Assembly (NCBI GenBank): GCA_041572275.1
Contig: JBFFSQ010000002.1
Location: 3,260 to 67,259, forward strand
Length of the DNA stretch: 64,000 bases
Direction of reading: 5' to 3'
Source: JBFFSQ01 sp041572275
Lineage (GTDB): Bacteria > Pseudomonadota > Gammaproteobacteria > SZUA-229
Positions 27,101 to 35,958 of the stretch are shown here, one piece after another. Positions within the stretch are counted from its first letter, which is position 1. Each line of letters starts with the position of its first letter. Made by a program: the position numbers and the translations under genes. The notes under the pieces were generated by a model. The model did not search any database and had not been told where the DNA came from. It saw nothing but the letters and a program-made list of their open reading frames with translations.

Positions 27101-28144
27101 ACTTATCTGATTATCAGCTATCTCCAACGGTTGGGGCATATCGATGTCATCAAGTGAAGTTGATGTCGTGAGATCTACATCATCATTTATCTCACCATCA
27201 GCCATATCCAACGATGGAGACATATCGATGTCATCAAGTGAAATTGCTGTCGTGAGATCTACATCATCATTTATCTCACCAGCAGCCATATCCAACGGTG
27301 GAGACATATCAATATCATCAAGTGAAATTACTGCCGTGAGATCTACATCATCATTCATCTCACCAGCAGCCACCTCCGACGGTGGAGACATATCAATATC
27401 ATCAAGTGAAATTGCTGTCGTGAGATCTACATCATCATTTACCTCACCAGCAGCCACCTCCGACGGTGGAGACATATCGATGTCATCAAGTGAAATTGCT
27501 GTCGTGAGATCTGCATCATCATTCATCTCACCAGCAGCCATCTCCGACGGTGGAGACATATCAATATCATCAAGTGAAATTGCTGCAGTGAGATCTGCAT
27601 CATCATTCATCTCACCAGCAGCCATCTCCGATAGTGGAGACATATCAATATCATCAAGTGAAATTGCTTCTGTGACTTCTGGAATATTATTATCTACAAC
27701 TTTTTTAGTCACAACATCAGGAAAAATAACACCTGTCAGTAACTTCTCATCTGCATCACTGAGTGGTTTAACCCATTCAGGGCGTTTTAAATAATTAAGC
27801 AAGACGCGGCCAGCTATCCTGCTTTCAGGAAACAAGACAAGATCGGCGAGCAACTGTGGCAGTTTGTTAAGAAACTGGAATTCTGCCGTTGTCAGCTTAC
27901 GTGATTCAACAATCAGCTCATCAAGTCCATCAATTAAAATATTAGACAAATCCCAAAGCCCACTTGACCCGGTTTTTAGCCCTAGACTTGCAAACTGTTG
28001 TAGTTTGCTTCGATAATTTTCAAGTGGACCTGCAATTGATGAAGTATCAGTCGGAATAGCTGCAGCCAGATGACCCAGGCCATCTGTAATCTCAGTTACT
28101 TCGTCAGTACCTGAATCGATGTTTTCTAGGTGAGAAGCTGTCAT
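24110..28144 (-). CDS. chpA: ChpA/PilL-type hybrid chemosensory kinase
   Basis: A 1344-residue cytosolic kinase that drives the Pil-Chp system controlling type IV pili. An N-terminal Hpt-like helical region (to about 150) is followed by a repetitive acidic linker (160-327, six 28-residue repeats plus a partial seventh). A second helical Hpt-like part leads to an Hpt domain with the phosphoacceptor His613 in RIAHTLKGAANVVG. Then come the CheA dimerisation and ATPase domains (LRNAVDHGIE near 930, GRGIGLDVV), a CheW domain (about 1080-1200) and a C-terminal receiver (about 1220-1340) with LVDMEMPKMNG. Pseudomonas ChpA has many more phosphotransfer sites; here they seem fewer. It lies between pilJ and the divergent cheW genes. 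Confidence 0.93.
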   Translation of the reverse strand: MTASHLENIDSGTDEVTEITDGLGHLAAAIPTDTSSIAGPLENYRSKLQQFASLGLKTGSSGLWDLSNILIDGLDELIVESRKLTTAEFQFLNKLPQLLADLVLFPESRIAGRVLLNYLKRPEWVKPLSDADEKLLTGVIFPDVVTKKVVDNNIPEVTEAISLDDIDMSPLSEMAAGEMNDDADLTAAISLDDIDMSPPSEMAAGEMNDDADLTTAISLDDIDMSPPSEVAAGEVNDDVDLTTAISLDDIDMSPPSEVAAGEMNDDVDLTAVISLDDIDMSPPLDMAAGEINDDVDLTTAISLDDIDMSPSLDMADGEINDDVDLTTSTSLDDIDMPQPLEIADNQISHNIESEVTGDVDNSLVAETSITDIDESEISLSELSDSESQPVAESNEASEAISQAHLELLDLVCLELDEIIAEKGDYFKLQSANTDVELYQHQLKNNSEQAENISNAVDLIGLEGLAHVCRLISNHISTLSDNGKYLDDKQFKLVTDWPVLIQGYIKNIFVQSFTDSLIEFLKLDGWFGSLEDDEWVDLERKLRNPSFIEEEKEQRQQLATADDVSIELPEDVNHELLEGLLQDLPGQTEEFSHALQNMAEGQLEALDSAQRIAHTLKGAANVVGISGIANLTHHLEDILEALSKAEKLPTAQLHDDLVEAADCLEAMSEALLGIDQAPDNAVEVLQAILDWANRLDNDGFLDSYAVSLENFEALTTLSAKSVTSTTSNNESTLNESVAAESMLRIPSSLADELLRLAGESMISTVQVQEHIKNSMARQEALHQHNLALEELSADLEHLIDVQGITSNINQEMNEEFDPLEMDQYHELHSVSRRLIEIAADSTQHSNVIEMELNELRNLVIAHDQLQKENQELVLRTRMVLVSTIIPRLKRGVRQACRVTGKKVDLFVEDNDTRMDSEVLNGLIEPLMHILRNAVDHGIETTDERLSSGKPSTGVIRLSFSRKGDHIQISIKDDGRGLDNNKIYKKALQSQLISDDHSVSDDEVKRLILEPGFSTREGVTQVSGRGIGLDVVNVKIRELKGSILIESQPGQGCVFDLTLPVSSFSTHSLMVRAQQHIYAVSSRGIDEILYPGAGDFFEHDGVTYFKIGAQSYKTVILDELLNLNEDRRTIDRENRPILLVRDESGNKVAVLVQDVMDSYNVVVKPMGKYLPQVSGIVGATILGDGSVASVVDLPELLHTASRYKHSRSTRQEIPVIHEVAQKLPHILVVDDSLSARRSLAQFVEDMGFEVRTARDGMEATSLIDVYKPDLMLVDMEMPKMNGLELTSHIRASSELKDIPVIMITSRSTDKHRNAAYDKGVNHFMVKPFAEEELADLINTELGAVAI
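27164..27667 (-). repeat. six tandem 84-bp repeats inside chpA
   Basis: Six full in-frame 84-base units encode 28-residue repeats beginning A-I-S-L-D-D-I-D-M-S-P and ending N-D-D-x-D-L-T. A degenerate seventh unit continues to about 27110. The units are very similar at DNA level, so copy number probably changes by slippage or recombination. They encode an acidic, probably disordered spacer between phosphotransfer domains. Confidence 0.93.
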
Positions 28145-28175
28145 ACGAATCGTATCCTATCCAATACTTCCAGAA

Positions 28176-30362
28176 CTAACCCGCTTCTCGAATAGTATCC
28201 ATTTCGCCAATTGCAGCTGTTTCGACAACCTGAACCTCCTCTCCAGGTAACTTGAATACACCAACCGATGTCACCAGTTCAGCTGAATAGCGCACAAGAA
28301 CATCAGTACTCTTTGTCTGTTCGAGTAGTTCACGACTGGTTTGAGCGGTCGTCTGCTGAATGACTTTTGCACGTTCAAGCAATTGTTTTGTAATTTCTGC
28401 CTGCGACACAGAGCTGTTTGCAATATGTTTTACTGAACGTACAAGCTCTGAAGTAGCCTGCTGTGTTTCTTTCATACTATTACTTGCCTGTTCTGCAAGT
28501 CGTGTACCTTCAGCCACCTGACTAATCGCAGCATTCATAGTGGTTACTGTATCAGCAGTTTCGACCCTAATATTATTAACCACTGTTGAGATCTCGAGCG
28601 TCGCGTCACGCGCATTCTCAGCCAGTCGCTGTACCTCCTCGGCAACAACTGCAAATCCTCGACCTGCTTCACCAGCTGAGGCCGCATGCATACTTGCATT
28701 AAGCGCAAGAATATGTGTACGTTCAGAAATACTATTGATCAAACTAACAATACCCGAAATTTCCTGAGAACGTTCACCTAATCGCTTAATTCGTTTCTCA
28801 GTTTCACTTATGGTATTTCGAATTGTATTAATACCTTCTACAGAAGATAAAACGCTCTCCACAGCTCGCTGTGTATTTTCAATTGTTCTTGTCGCCTGTT
28901 CATTTGCATCCTGGGAGTCATTCGCAATAACAGTCATCGTGTCATATGATTTCTTCAACAACTCAGCCGTGGCCTCAACTTCTTTACGCTCCTTATTAGC
29001 TACAGAGATAACATGGTCAGCCTGTTTTTTAACAGTTGAGGATACTTCTGCGACCTGATTAGATGTTGATTTAACATCCCTCATTATCTTGGCTGTTTCT
29101 TTAGCCAGTAAGTTGAGCGAGTCACTAATAGCACCGGTAATATCTTCAGAAACAGGAATCTTAGTACCTAGATCCTTATCCTGAGCCAATTTACTTACTG
29201 CCTTAATCAATTCGATAACAGATTCATTGAGAACTTCACTTTGTTTTTCAGCTTCAGCCAGATTGGCTACACGTTCATCAAGCAGGGTATCGAAAGCATG
29301 GGCAAGAGTACCTAGTTCATCGCGCTGATGCATATGTGTTCGTGCTGTCATATCACCCTGGTTTACTTTTAAAACCGTATCCTGCAATTTACGAATTGGT
29401 GAAATTATACTTCTGGCCAACATAAACAGGGCAACAGTAACCAACAGTGATGTAACAACCAGTATGCCTATGAAGAAGGTAGTAATCTGCTGACGTTTAT
29501 CTGCTGATCGCTGTTTGGAGTTTGCGATAATCGTTTGACTAATTTCAAGCAGCTTTTCGAACAGAGGCTCAATTTGTTTTGCCGCGGTTTTTACATCTTT
29601 TTTAAGACTTTTAAGTAAAACTGTTTTATCTGATATATCACTGAAAACACCATTGTATGAATCAAGCAAACTCAAGGTGTTATTTTTAATGTTAGCCGCT
29701 ACTTTTGACCGTTTAATACTATCCTTAAGATCTTCGACATAACTTGAAAACACCTTCTTAAGTCTTGTGTTTTCCTGTTGTAATAATTCATTTTCCAAAG
29801 ACTTTAGCTCAAGAAAAGAAAGACTAAATGACGTATTCTTAATGTTTTTGATAGATTCATCCAGAGACCCCGAAAACCTAATCAAATCAGAAATAAGACC
29901 TGTATTTTCATCTAGACCAATATCAATCTGGGTTTCAGCCGCCTTGATGAATTTTTCACGGTAATTCTCAAATGCCTCACCGAGATCAGTAACAATCGAC
30001 AGTTTTTCTTCACCTTTAACAAGACTTGTCAGTCCATTCAAATTCTGACTAGCCACAATAATTCGAGTATCAAACTTACCTAATAATATTGGATATTTCT
30101 TTAGATAAAACTCACTCTCACTATATCTTGCATTCAGAAGATCGACCTGCACCTCATGAATACCAGCCTCGAAAGCAGACATTTTATCATTCAGCGCTAA
30201 TGATTCAGATTCAACTTTAAGTACTTCAGTATATGCCAGACCAATAACACCAAAACCAACTAACAAAGCAATCAAAAGGCCCGTTAATTTATAGGTTATC
30301 TTAATATTACTGAGCCCTAAACCTGCTCGTTTAGCACTTTTTTTGCGGCCCAATTTCATCAT
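28176..30362 (-). CDS. pilJ: PilJ-type methyl-accepting chemotaxis protein
   Basis: An inner-membrane chemoreceptor of about 728 residues feeding ChpA. A first transmembrane helix (about residues 20-40) is followed by a long helical periplasmic sensing region (about 45-290), a second helix (IGILVVTSLLVTVALFML), HAMP (about 320-375) and a cytoplasmic signalling domain. Its tip has GRGFAVVAEEVQRLAENA, the receptor signature. The periplasmic part has helical-bundle character like PilJ type IV pili methyl-accepting domains. The start at 30362 (MMKLGRKKSAK) has GGAGG five bases upstream and replaces a longer frame. No CheR/PilK or CheB/ChpB gene is present nearby, so adaptation may be lacking or encoded elsewhere. 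Confidence 0.9.
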   Translation of the reverse strand: MMKLGRKKSAKRAGLGLSNIKITYKLTGLLIALLVGFGVIGLAYTEVLKVESESLALNDKMSAFEAGIHEVQVDLLNARYSESEFYLKKYPILLGKFDTRIIVASQNLNGLTSLVKGEEKLSIVTDLGEAFENYREKFIKAAETQIDIGLDENTGLISDLIRFSGSLDESIKNIKNTSFSLSFLELKSLENELLQQENTRLKKVFSSYVEDLKDSIKRSKVAANIKNNTLSLLDSYNGVFSDISDKTVLLKSLKKDVKTAAKQIEPLFEKLLEISQTIIANSKQRSADKRQQITTFFIGILVVTSLLVTVALFMLARSIISPIRKLQDTVLKVNQGDMTARTHMHQRDELGTLAHAFDTLLDERVANLAEAEKQSEVLNESVIELIKAVSKLAQDKDLGTKIPVSEDITGAISDSLNLLAKETAKIMRDVKSTSNQVAEVSSTVKKQADHVISVANKERKEVEATAELLKKSYDTMTVIANDSQDANEQATRTIENTQRAVESVLSSVEGINTIRNTISETEKRIKRLGERSQEISGIVSLINSISERTHILALNASMHAASAGEAGRGFAVVAEEVQRLAENARDATLEISTVVNNIRVETADTVTTMNAAISQVAEGTRLAEQASNSMKETQQATSELVRSVKHIANSSVSQAEITKQLLERAKVIQQTTAQTSRELLEQTKSTDVLVRYSAELVTSVGVFKLPGEEVQVVETAAIGEMDTIREAG

Positions 30363-30413
30363 GTCTATCCTCCGAAAACAGCTCAGATCAAACAATAAAT
30401 TCGTGATCAGTAT

Positions 30414-30953
30414 TTATAAGGCAATATCTTTTTTTATAGATAAGAAATAATCTTTATAATTAAAATCGAGCCAGATAATTTCATTTGAAAAGTACGACTG
30501 ACTAACAAAGCCACTTAATGTACCTGGCAAATCATTTAGATCTGAACTTTTTTCCCACTCACTTACATTAAAGGACTGCGGCAATTTGCTGACCAGTACG
30601 CCAATTGCATCCACACCCTTATCTATGATCAGTAATTTGTTATAGCGCCTGATGTCACTGTCAAAACCAAGCAGCCCTGACATATCATATACAGGCACAA
30701 GATTACCGCGTACATTTACCCACCCTCTCATCCATGTTGATGTGTTTGGAATTGCAAACAACTTAAAGTCAACCACAACCTCACACACAATATTTTCCTG
30801 AATAAGAAAACCAACATCCTCGATAATAAACCCATAGCGACGCATTCGTTTCTTAACCCTGGATGCAACATCCAGATTCAAGTACGTAACATCAGCACCT
30901 TGAAAACGGGTCAATGCATCTTCAGGCAGCATCAAGTCATTATCTATTTTCAT
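30414..30953 (-). CDS. pilI: PilI-type CheW-like protein
   Basis: A 179-residue CheW-domain adaptor coupling PilJ to ChpA. RRYGFIIEDVGFLIQEN, TSTWMRGWVNVRGNLVPVYDMSGLLG and LLIIDKGVDAIGVLV are typical CheW strands; the WVNVRGNLVPVYDM segment is especially clear. It lies between pilH and pilJ, matching the pilG-pilH-pilI-pilJ order in Pseudomonas. AAGG is upstream of the ATG. Confidence 0.85.
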   Translation of the reverse strand: MKIDNDLMLPEDALTRFQGADVTYLNLDVASRVKKRMRRYGFIIEDVGFLIQENIVCEVVVDFKLFAIPNTSTWMRGWVNVRGNLVPVYDMSGLLGFDSDIRRYNKLLIIDKGVDAIGVLVSKLPQSFNVSEWEKSSDLNDLPGTLSGFVSQSYFSNEIIWLDFNYKDYFLSIKKDIAL

Positions 30954-30990
30954 TCAGGGCGCCTTCATGAATTGATAAATGTTTAATTCT

Positions 30991-31356
30991 TCAGTTTAAT
31001 TCAGTTATCTGATCAAGAATCTGCTCTGGTGTGTAAGGTTTTGTAATAAATGCCTTACCACCTTGCAACTCTGCCCAGACCCTGTCAGCTTTCTGATTCT
31101 TGCTGGTTACAAAAACAACGGGGATATCACGAGTATTACCGTTTTGGGTAATTTCACGACAGGCGTCATAACCATCTGCACCTTCCATGACAATATCCAT
31201 AAAAATAAGATCTGGCATTTCTTTTTTAGCCATCTCAACCGCTTCATTGCCTGTCGTAGCCGTTACAACAGAATACCCAGCATCTGTGACAATACTTCGA
31301 ATATTGGCAAGATCTGTTGGTGAATCATCAACTAATAATACTTTATTAATCGCCAT
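30991..31356 (-). CDS. pilH: PilH-type single-domain response regulator
   Basis: A 121-residue stand-alone receiver domain. The acidic pocket is in VLLVDDSPTDLANI, the phosphoacceptor Asp is in LIFMDIVMEGADGYDA, and the conserved Thr/Ser and Lys are in VVFVTSKNQ and AFITKPY. It starts MAINKVLL at 31356 with GAGGAAA upstream; a longer frame adds five residues. In Pil-Chp systems PilH is phosphorylated by ChpA and tunes pilus retraction and cAMP. Position two in the cluster fits. Confidence 0.88.
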   Translation of the reverse strand: MAINKVLLVDDSPTDLANIRSIVTDAGYSVVTATTGNEAVEMAKKEMPDLIFMDIVMEGADGYDACREITQNGNTRDIPVVFVTSKNQKADRVWAELQGGKAFITKPYTPEQILDQITELN

Positions 31357-31474
31357 TACATTTTTCCTCATAATGTATCTTGACTGAATTAAAAATAAAC
31401 ATCCTATAAAAACTCTGTTTTAAACCATTAATTATTTTCCTTACTAGAAAAGCAATTAATGGTCATTTTTATTA

Positions 31475-32302
31475 TTATATATTCACTCGTGGGACATATT
31501 TACGTGTGATATTTTTGAACTCTTCAGTTTGTAAAGGTTTTGTAAGATAGGTATCGCAACCTGATAACGAGCCTTTAACTTTGTCAAATGGAGACGACTT
31601 ACCTGTCAACATTACGACCGGCGTATTCTTAGATCTGATATCCTTTTTCAAAAACTTACATACTTTATAGCCATCAATCCCAGGCATCACCACATCAAGA
31701 AAAATGATGTCATAATCATCATTTCTTGATAATTCGATTGCTCTTTCACCATTCTCAGCAAGTTCTACTTGCGCACCTAGCATCTTCAATTGAATTTCAA
31801 GCTGTTTTCGTACCGGCGGGCTATCATCGACGACCATAGCTTTAAAACTATAATTGCCATTACTTTTTCTATTGGCTAGCTCTTCCAGGATTTCCTGAGA
31901 CACATCGCTGTCTATATCATTCCTATCAGCACCGATAGTTAACTCCGGAATAAAATCCATTTCCTTGACCGTTATTTCATCGAAAACACTGAGAACTTGT
32001 GTTGCTCTAAATGGCAGGGCCAGGTTATATATTTTGTCTCCCTTAACTTTTCTATGACCTGCAAAAACTGTTGGTACTTTTGGTGTTTTATCTGCATTCA
32101 TAAAATTTCTGCACCAATGAGCAATAGCATCATCATTGTCAGAATTTACGATATAGAGTTTATTCTTCTCAGGTTCAGAGCTTTCAGAAAACACATATTG
32201 TCGAATCGAACCGGTCGATACTCTCAGTACACGCTCCAGAAGTAATTTATCTTGTTTGACAAGACCAATCGGATAAACTTTAAATTCTTGAGTCTGGCTC
32301 AT
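31475..32302 (-). CDS. pilG: PilG-type response regulator with extra N-terminal domain
   Basis: A 275-residue protein. The C-terminal receiver (about residues 155-270) has MVVDDSPPVRKQLEIQL, Asp in IIFLDVVMPGIDGYKV, and VVMLTGKSSPFDK followed by TYLTKPL. PilG of Pseudomonas is only a receiver of about 135 residues; here an N-terminal domain of roughly 150 residues is added (VYPIGLVKQDKLLLERVL, YIVNSDNDDAIAHWC, NLALPFRATQVLSVF). That domain may be a degenerate receiver. The start MSQTQEF at 32302 has AAGG upstream. It is the first gene of the Chp cluster, so its promoter lies in the 700-base gap upstream. Confidence 0.82.
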   Translation of the reverse strand: MSQTQEFKVYPIGLVKQDKLLLERVLRVSTGSIRQYVFSESSEPEKNKLYIVNSDNDDAIAHWCRNFMNADKTPKVPTVFAGHRKVKGDKIYNLALPFRATQVLSVFDEITVKEMDFIPELTIGADRNDIDSDVSQEILEELANRKSNGNYSFKAMVVDDSPPVRKQLEIQLKMLGAQVELAENGERAIELSRNDDYDIIFLDVVMPGIDGYKVCKFLKKDIRSKNTPVVMLTGKSSPFDKVKGSLSGCDTYLTKPLQTEEFKNITRKYVPRVNI

Positions 32303-33003
32303 TACATCACCTTCCACACTACATGCTCAGCAACCCTCATGACTAGGTAAGGGCGCTCAATTGCCGACTCTTAACTAATCGCTAAAAATCTAACAAGGAC
32401 AATAGCTGCTAATGCTGAATACCTATATGGGAAAATTTCCCGTATTAGCATAATGAGAAACTTCCCCATGACCACAGATAGCAGTCATAATGGGTTGACA
32501 ACTGTTCATTTCGTTGTCTTTAGAAAGCGCATTTACTTCATAACTGATTCATCCATATATCTAGTATTGGCGCATATCCGATACATAACATATATAGATA
32601 CATCAAAAAATCTTATGGCAATGTTATTTTAGCTATTATAAATAGTAAAAATAGCACCACCACCAATAGTTATTTCATTAAATACCGACCTTTAATTATT
32701 TAATAATTTACTAAACAAGGATTTACCTCCCCATTAATACGGAAAAGTGCTTTATCTTATACCGATCAATGAAATATCATATAAATACTGAAAATATTGC
32801 TTTTACATTATCTATTTAGTAAAAAATCTCTACCATATTAACAAAACACTATTTTCTAATATTTTTATCAACATTAATTATGTCAGCAATAATTCCAGCA
32901 CTATCAGACTAAATGCTTACTATTTAGCAACTGTGAGGGGCATAAAGTAGATAAAAACCCCAGGAAGTGACTTAATATTTGTACCTCAAGGATCACCCTA
33001 AAC
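32303..33003. other. AT-rich divergent intergenic region
   Basis: About 700 bases between pilG (minus) and the hybrid kinase (plus), very AT-rich. It should hold the main Pil-Chp promoter and the kinase promoter. It contains a GGGAAAATTTCCC palindrome at 32429-32441. No reading frame or RNA gene is recognised. Confidence 0.45.
32429..32441. promoter_or_regulatory. GGGAAAATTTCCC palindrome upstream of pilG
   Basis: A 13-base palindrome flanked by partially matching ATA/TAT, about 127 bases before the pilG start. A similar ATATGGGA...TTTCCCC sequence lies at 7402-7418 upstream of the phnD-like gene. It could be an operator for an unknown regulator. The support is only its symmetry and position. 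Confidence 0.3.
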
Positions 33004-35694
33004 ATGTCCGTTAACGGCCTCAAGCAATCTCAAATACAGTCACAACATATTCGCCAGCTTATTGATCTGAACCGTGACCCAACATTTGTTATTGACCCAG
33101 ACAGTTCTGTGATTCTGGATGCCAATACCCGTGCCTGTCAGTCTCTTGGCTATAGCCATGAAGAAATGCTAGTACTATCCGTAACCGACATATCCGTAAG
33201 TCTGATTTCACATGATGACTGGCTAAGACGCTCAGACCACATTAAAGCCTCAGTTAATGGACTCACCTTTGAGTCTCGCCACAGAAAAAAAGATCAAACG
33301 AGTTTTCCAGTAGAGATTAGCGCCGTATTTCATGCTGACACAACCTATAACACTGACGGTATTATCATTGCCAGCGTTCGAGACATCACCGCCCGAACGC
33401 AAGCAACCGAGTCTCTGAATAATTACAGTGAATTACTCCGTCTTACGGGGCGCATAGCACATGTCGGTGGTTGGGAGTTAAAAGCATCCACGCTTGAATT
33501 CCACTGGACAGATGAAACTTTCCATATATGCGAAATGGATACAGATTACTCACCAACGCTAGAGGATGCGCTTCAACTTGTACACCCAGATGACCAGAGC
33601 ATTGTAAAAAATGCCATGAATAAGGCACTGGAATCAGGCCAGGCTTATGATCTTCAGTATCGTTTGATCACAGCAAAAGGCAACATACGATGGATTAGAG
33701 GCATTTGCGACCCTGAAATTGTAGATGGTGAAATCGTCTGGCTACGTGGGACTATTCAGGACATCACCGAAGCTAAAAACAATGAAGATGCAATAACCAA
33801 GTCTGCTCTCGAATGGACACATGCCCTGGATTTTTTTGAAGATGCAATTTATATCATTGGCCTGGATGATAAAGTCAAACGAGTTAATCAAGCTTTCTAT
33901 AACATGACTGGCCTATCACCTGATCAGGTAATAGGCCAGGATATCACTTCGATTATTCACCCCCATGGCGAGAAAATACCATGTCCGGTCTGCCTGGCTC
34001 GACTGGAACGTCGTGATGAGTTTATAACCATGGAGGCGGACCACCCCGACAATCCAACCAATAATCCCATTGAAATCATGGTACGTATTATTCGTAATGA
34101 AGCGGGTGACCCACTCAGCGTGCTTATGGGCATCCACGATCTTAGCCGTACCCGTGCCATAGAAAAATCCATTATGCAGAATGAGCTTAGATACCGAACT
34201 ATTTTTGAAGGCGCCCCTGAAGGTATCTGGATGATTGATCCGGACCGAAAAACTCTCGAAATCAATAGCCATTTAACGGATATGCTGGGTTACAGCGAGA
34301 AAGAAATGATCGGGACTCGTCCAATTGATTATGTAGATGATGAAAACAAGCAGATTTTCCTGCAACAAATGTCCAAGATACCAGCCACGACAACAAGGAA
34401 TTATGAAATCGAGCTACGCCATAAAGATGGACACAACATCCCTACCCACTTTAGTGCAGTCTCTCTGTTCAATCCTGACAAATCAGTCATGGCAGCCATT
34501 GCCTTTGTCACTGACCTGAGCACACAAAAACAGACTGAACAGGCGTTAAGGCGCAGCCAGAAAATGGATGCCATTGGTCAGATCACTGGTGGCATTGCTC
34601 ATGACTTCAACAATCTTTTAAGCATTATCATCGGTCATCTGGGGCTCCTCGAAGAAGAACTAAAGAGCAATGCCGCTTCCAGCAAACGTTTAAAAACAAT
34701 CAACAAAGCCACTAAACGTGCAACTGACTTAACACGTCAATTACTTGGCTTCTCACGCAGCCAGGCTCAAAACATTGAAGTCACCAATGTTAACAATATC
34801 ATCCAGGCGATGGACAGTTTGATCGCGCGTTCAGTTACACCTGAAGTAGAAGTTAAACTTAAACTTGCCAGCAATATCTGGCCCACAGAAATCAACAAGG
34901 GTGATTTTGAAGACAGCTTGTTGAATCTGGTCATCAATGCACGCGATGCCATGCCAGATGGAGGCAAACTACGGATAGAAACCTCCAATCAGTTTGTTGA
35001 CGAGATTACGGCTAACAAAAAACAATTATTAGCCTCAGGTGATTACGTGCACATTAGTGTCTGTGACACCGGCACCGGTATTTCTGATGAGCATCTGGAT
35101 AAAATTTTTGAACCTTTTTTCACTACTAAACCTATTGATAAAGGCACCGGGCTGGGCCTAAGCATGGTCTTCGGATTTATTAAGCGCTCCCATGGCTACA
35201 TCAATGCTCATTCCCAAATCGGATCCGGCAGCTGCTTTGAACTTTATTTACCTCGCAAAACAATGGTGAGGCACACTGCAGAACAACTGACCCCCACCTA
35301 TACACAAATTCCAGGTGGTAACGAAAAAGTACTGATCGTCGAAGACGAGACCAGTTTGCTTGAATTAGCCAAAGAAAATCTGACTGATCTTGGCTATAGC
35401 GTTTTAACCGCATCCAATGGACCTGAAGCACTAAAAATTCTGGATGAAAACAACGATATAGACCTTCTGTTCACAGACATTATTATGCCCGGCAACATCA
35501 ATGGCTACGAACTGGCTGAGAAAGCCAGTACACTCTATCCCAATATTAAAATACTATTAACCTCAGGCTTTACAGGTAAAGTGGCATCGAAATTTAAAAC
35601 CAAAAACTTCTTTACCAACATGTTAAACAAGCCTTACAACAGATCTAGCCTGGCTCAGATGCTAAGAAAGACTCTGGATCAACAACTGTATTAA
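33004..35694 (+). CDS. multi-PAS hybrid histidine kinase with receiver
   Basis: A soluble 896-residue hybrid kinase. Four PAS-type domains occupy about residues 15-135, 140-255, 265-385 and 390-515. Near 320, [15 protein letters not shown] in the third has a CPVC pair that could bind metal or sense redox. The core has HisKA with the phosphoacceptor His533 in [13 protein letters not shown], then HATPase_c with [16 protein letters not shown] and GTGLGLSMV. The C-terminal receiver has Asp825 in [16 protein letters not shown]. The kinase core type (AHDFNNLL) is common in orphan hybrid kinases. No membrane segment is seen. No regulator gene follows; the next gene is a porin. Confidence 0.92.
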   Translation: MSVNGLKQSQIQSQHIRQLIDLNRDPTFVIDPDSSVILDANTRACQSLGYSHEEMLVLSVTDISVSLISHDDWLRRSDHIKASVNGLTFESRHRKKDQTSFPVEISAVFHADTTYNTDGIIIASVRDITARTQATESLNNYSELLRLTGRIAHVGGWELKASTLEFHWTDETFHICEMDTDYSPTLEDALQLVHPDDQSIVKNAMNKALESGQAYDLQYRLITAKGNIRWIRGICDPEIVDGEIVWLRGTIQDITEAKNNEDAITKSALEWTHALDFFEDAIYIIGLDDKVKRVNQAFYNMTGLSPDQVIGQDITSIIHPHGEKIPCPVCLARLERRDEFITMEADHPDNPTNNPIEIMVRIIRNEAGDPLSVLMGIHDLSRTRAIEKSIMQNELRYRTIFEGAPEGIWMIDPDRKTLEINSHLTDMLGYSEKEMIGTRPIDYVDDENKQIFLQQMSKIPATTTRNYEIELRHKDGHNIPTHFSAVSLFNPDKSVMAAIAFVTDLSTQKQTEQALRRSQKMDAIGQITGGIAHDFNNLLSIIIGHLGLLEEELKSNAASSKRLKTINKATKRATDLTRQLLGFSRSQAQNIEVTNVNNIIQAMDSLIARSVTPEVEVKLKLASNIWPTEINKGDFEDSLLNLVINARDAMPDGGKLRIETSNQFVDEITANKKQLLASGDYVHISVCDTGTGISDEHLDKIFEPFFTTKPIDKGTGLGLSMVFGFIKRSHGYINAHSQIGSGSCFELYLPRKTMVRHTAEQLTPTYTQIPGGNEKVLIVEDETSLLELAKENLTDLGYSVLTASNGPEALKILDENNDIDLLFTDIIMPGNINGYELAEKASTLYPNIKILLTSGFTGKVASKFKTKNFFTNMLNKPYNRSSLAQMLRKTLDQQLY

Positions 35695-35765
35695 ATAAGA
35701 ATACTCTATCAAATCCTCTCTTACTTGCTACAGCCTCACCTTTTTAGGGGAGACCACATGATCTT

Positions 35766-35787
35766 ACATCACCCGTTCAGGTGATGT
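35766..35787 (+). terminator. hairpin after the hybrid kinase gene
   Basis: An 8-bp perfect stem (ACATCACC at 35766-35773, GGTGATGT at 35780-35787) with a six-base loop, about 70 bases after the kinase stop codon. No T-run follows, so its role as terminator is uncertain. Confidence 0.4.
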
Positions 35788-35958
35788 CGCCTCGTATAAA
35801 ACAGCTCTCTAAGCATTCAAGCAACACTATCTATTCTACTCGCTAAAAAAACTTTTCTAAACAACACCTTAAACCTTTATATTTATAATTGAAAAGTAGT
35901 TAAATGTAGATAATCAGTAAATTTATACTATACTCATTAAGTGCTGTAGAGAAAGTAT

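Noticed and set aside
27110..27667. Tandem repeats as a CRISPR array
   Set aside because: Units are contiguous 84-base in-frame coding repeats without spacers and with no cas genes nearby.
27144..27794. A 216-codon plus-strand open frame with Ser-rich repeats
   Set aside because: It is the antisense image of the chpA tandem repeat; its composition merely mirrors the repeat and there is no ribosome site.
33916..34272. Two antisense frames over the hybrid kinase
   Set aside because: They are shadows of the well-supported PAS domains on the other strand.
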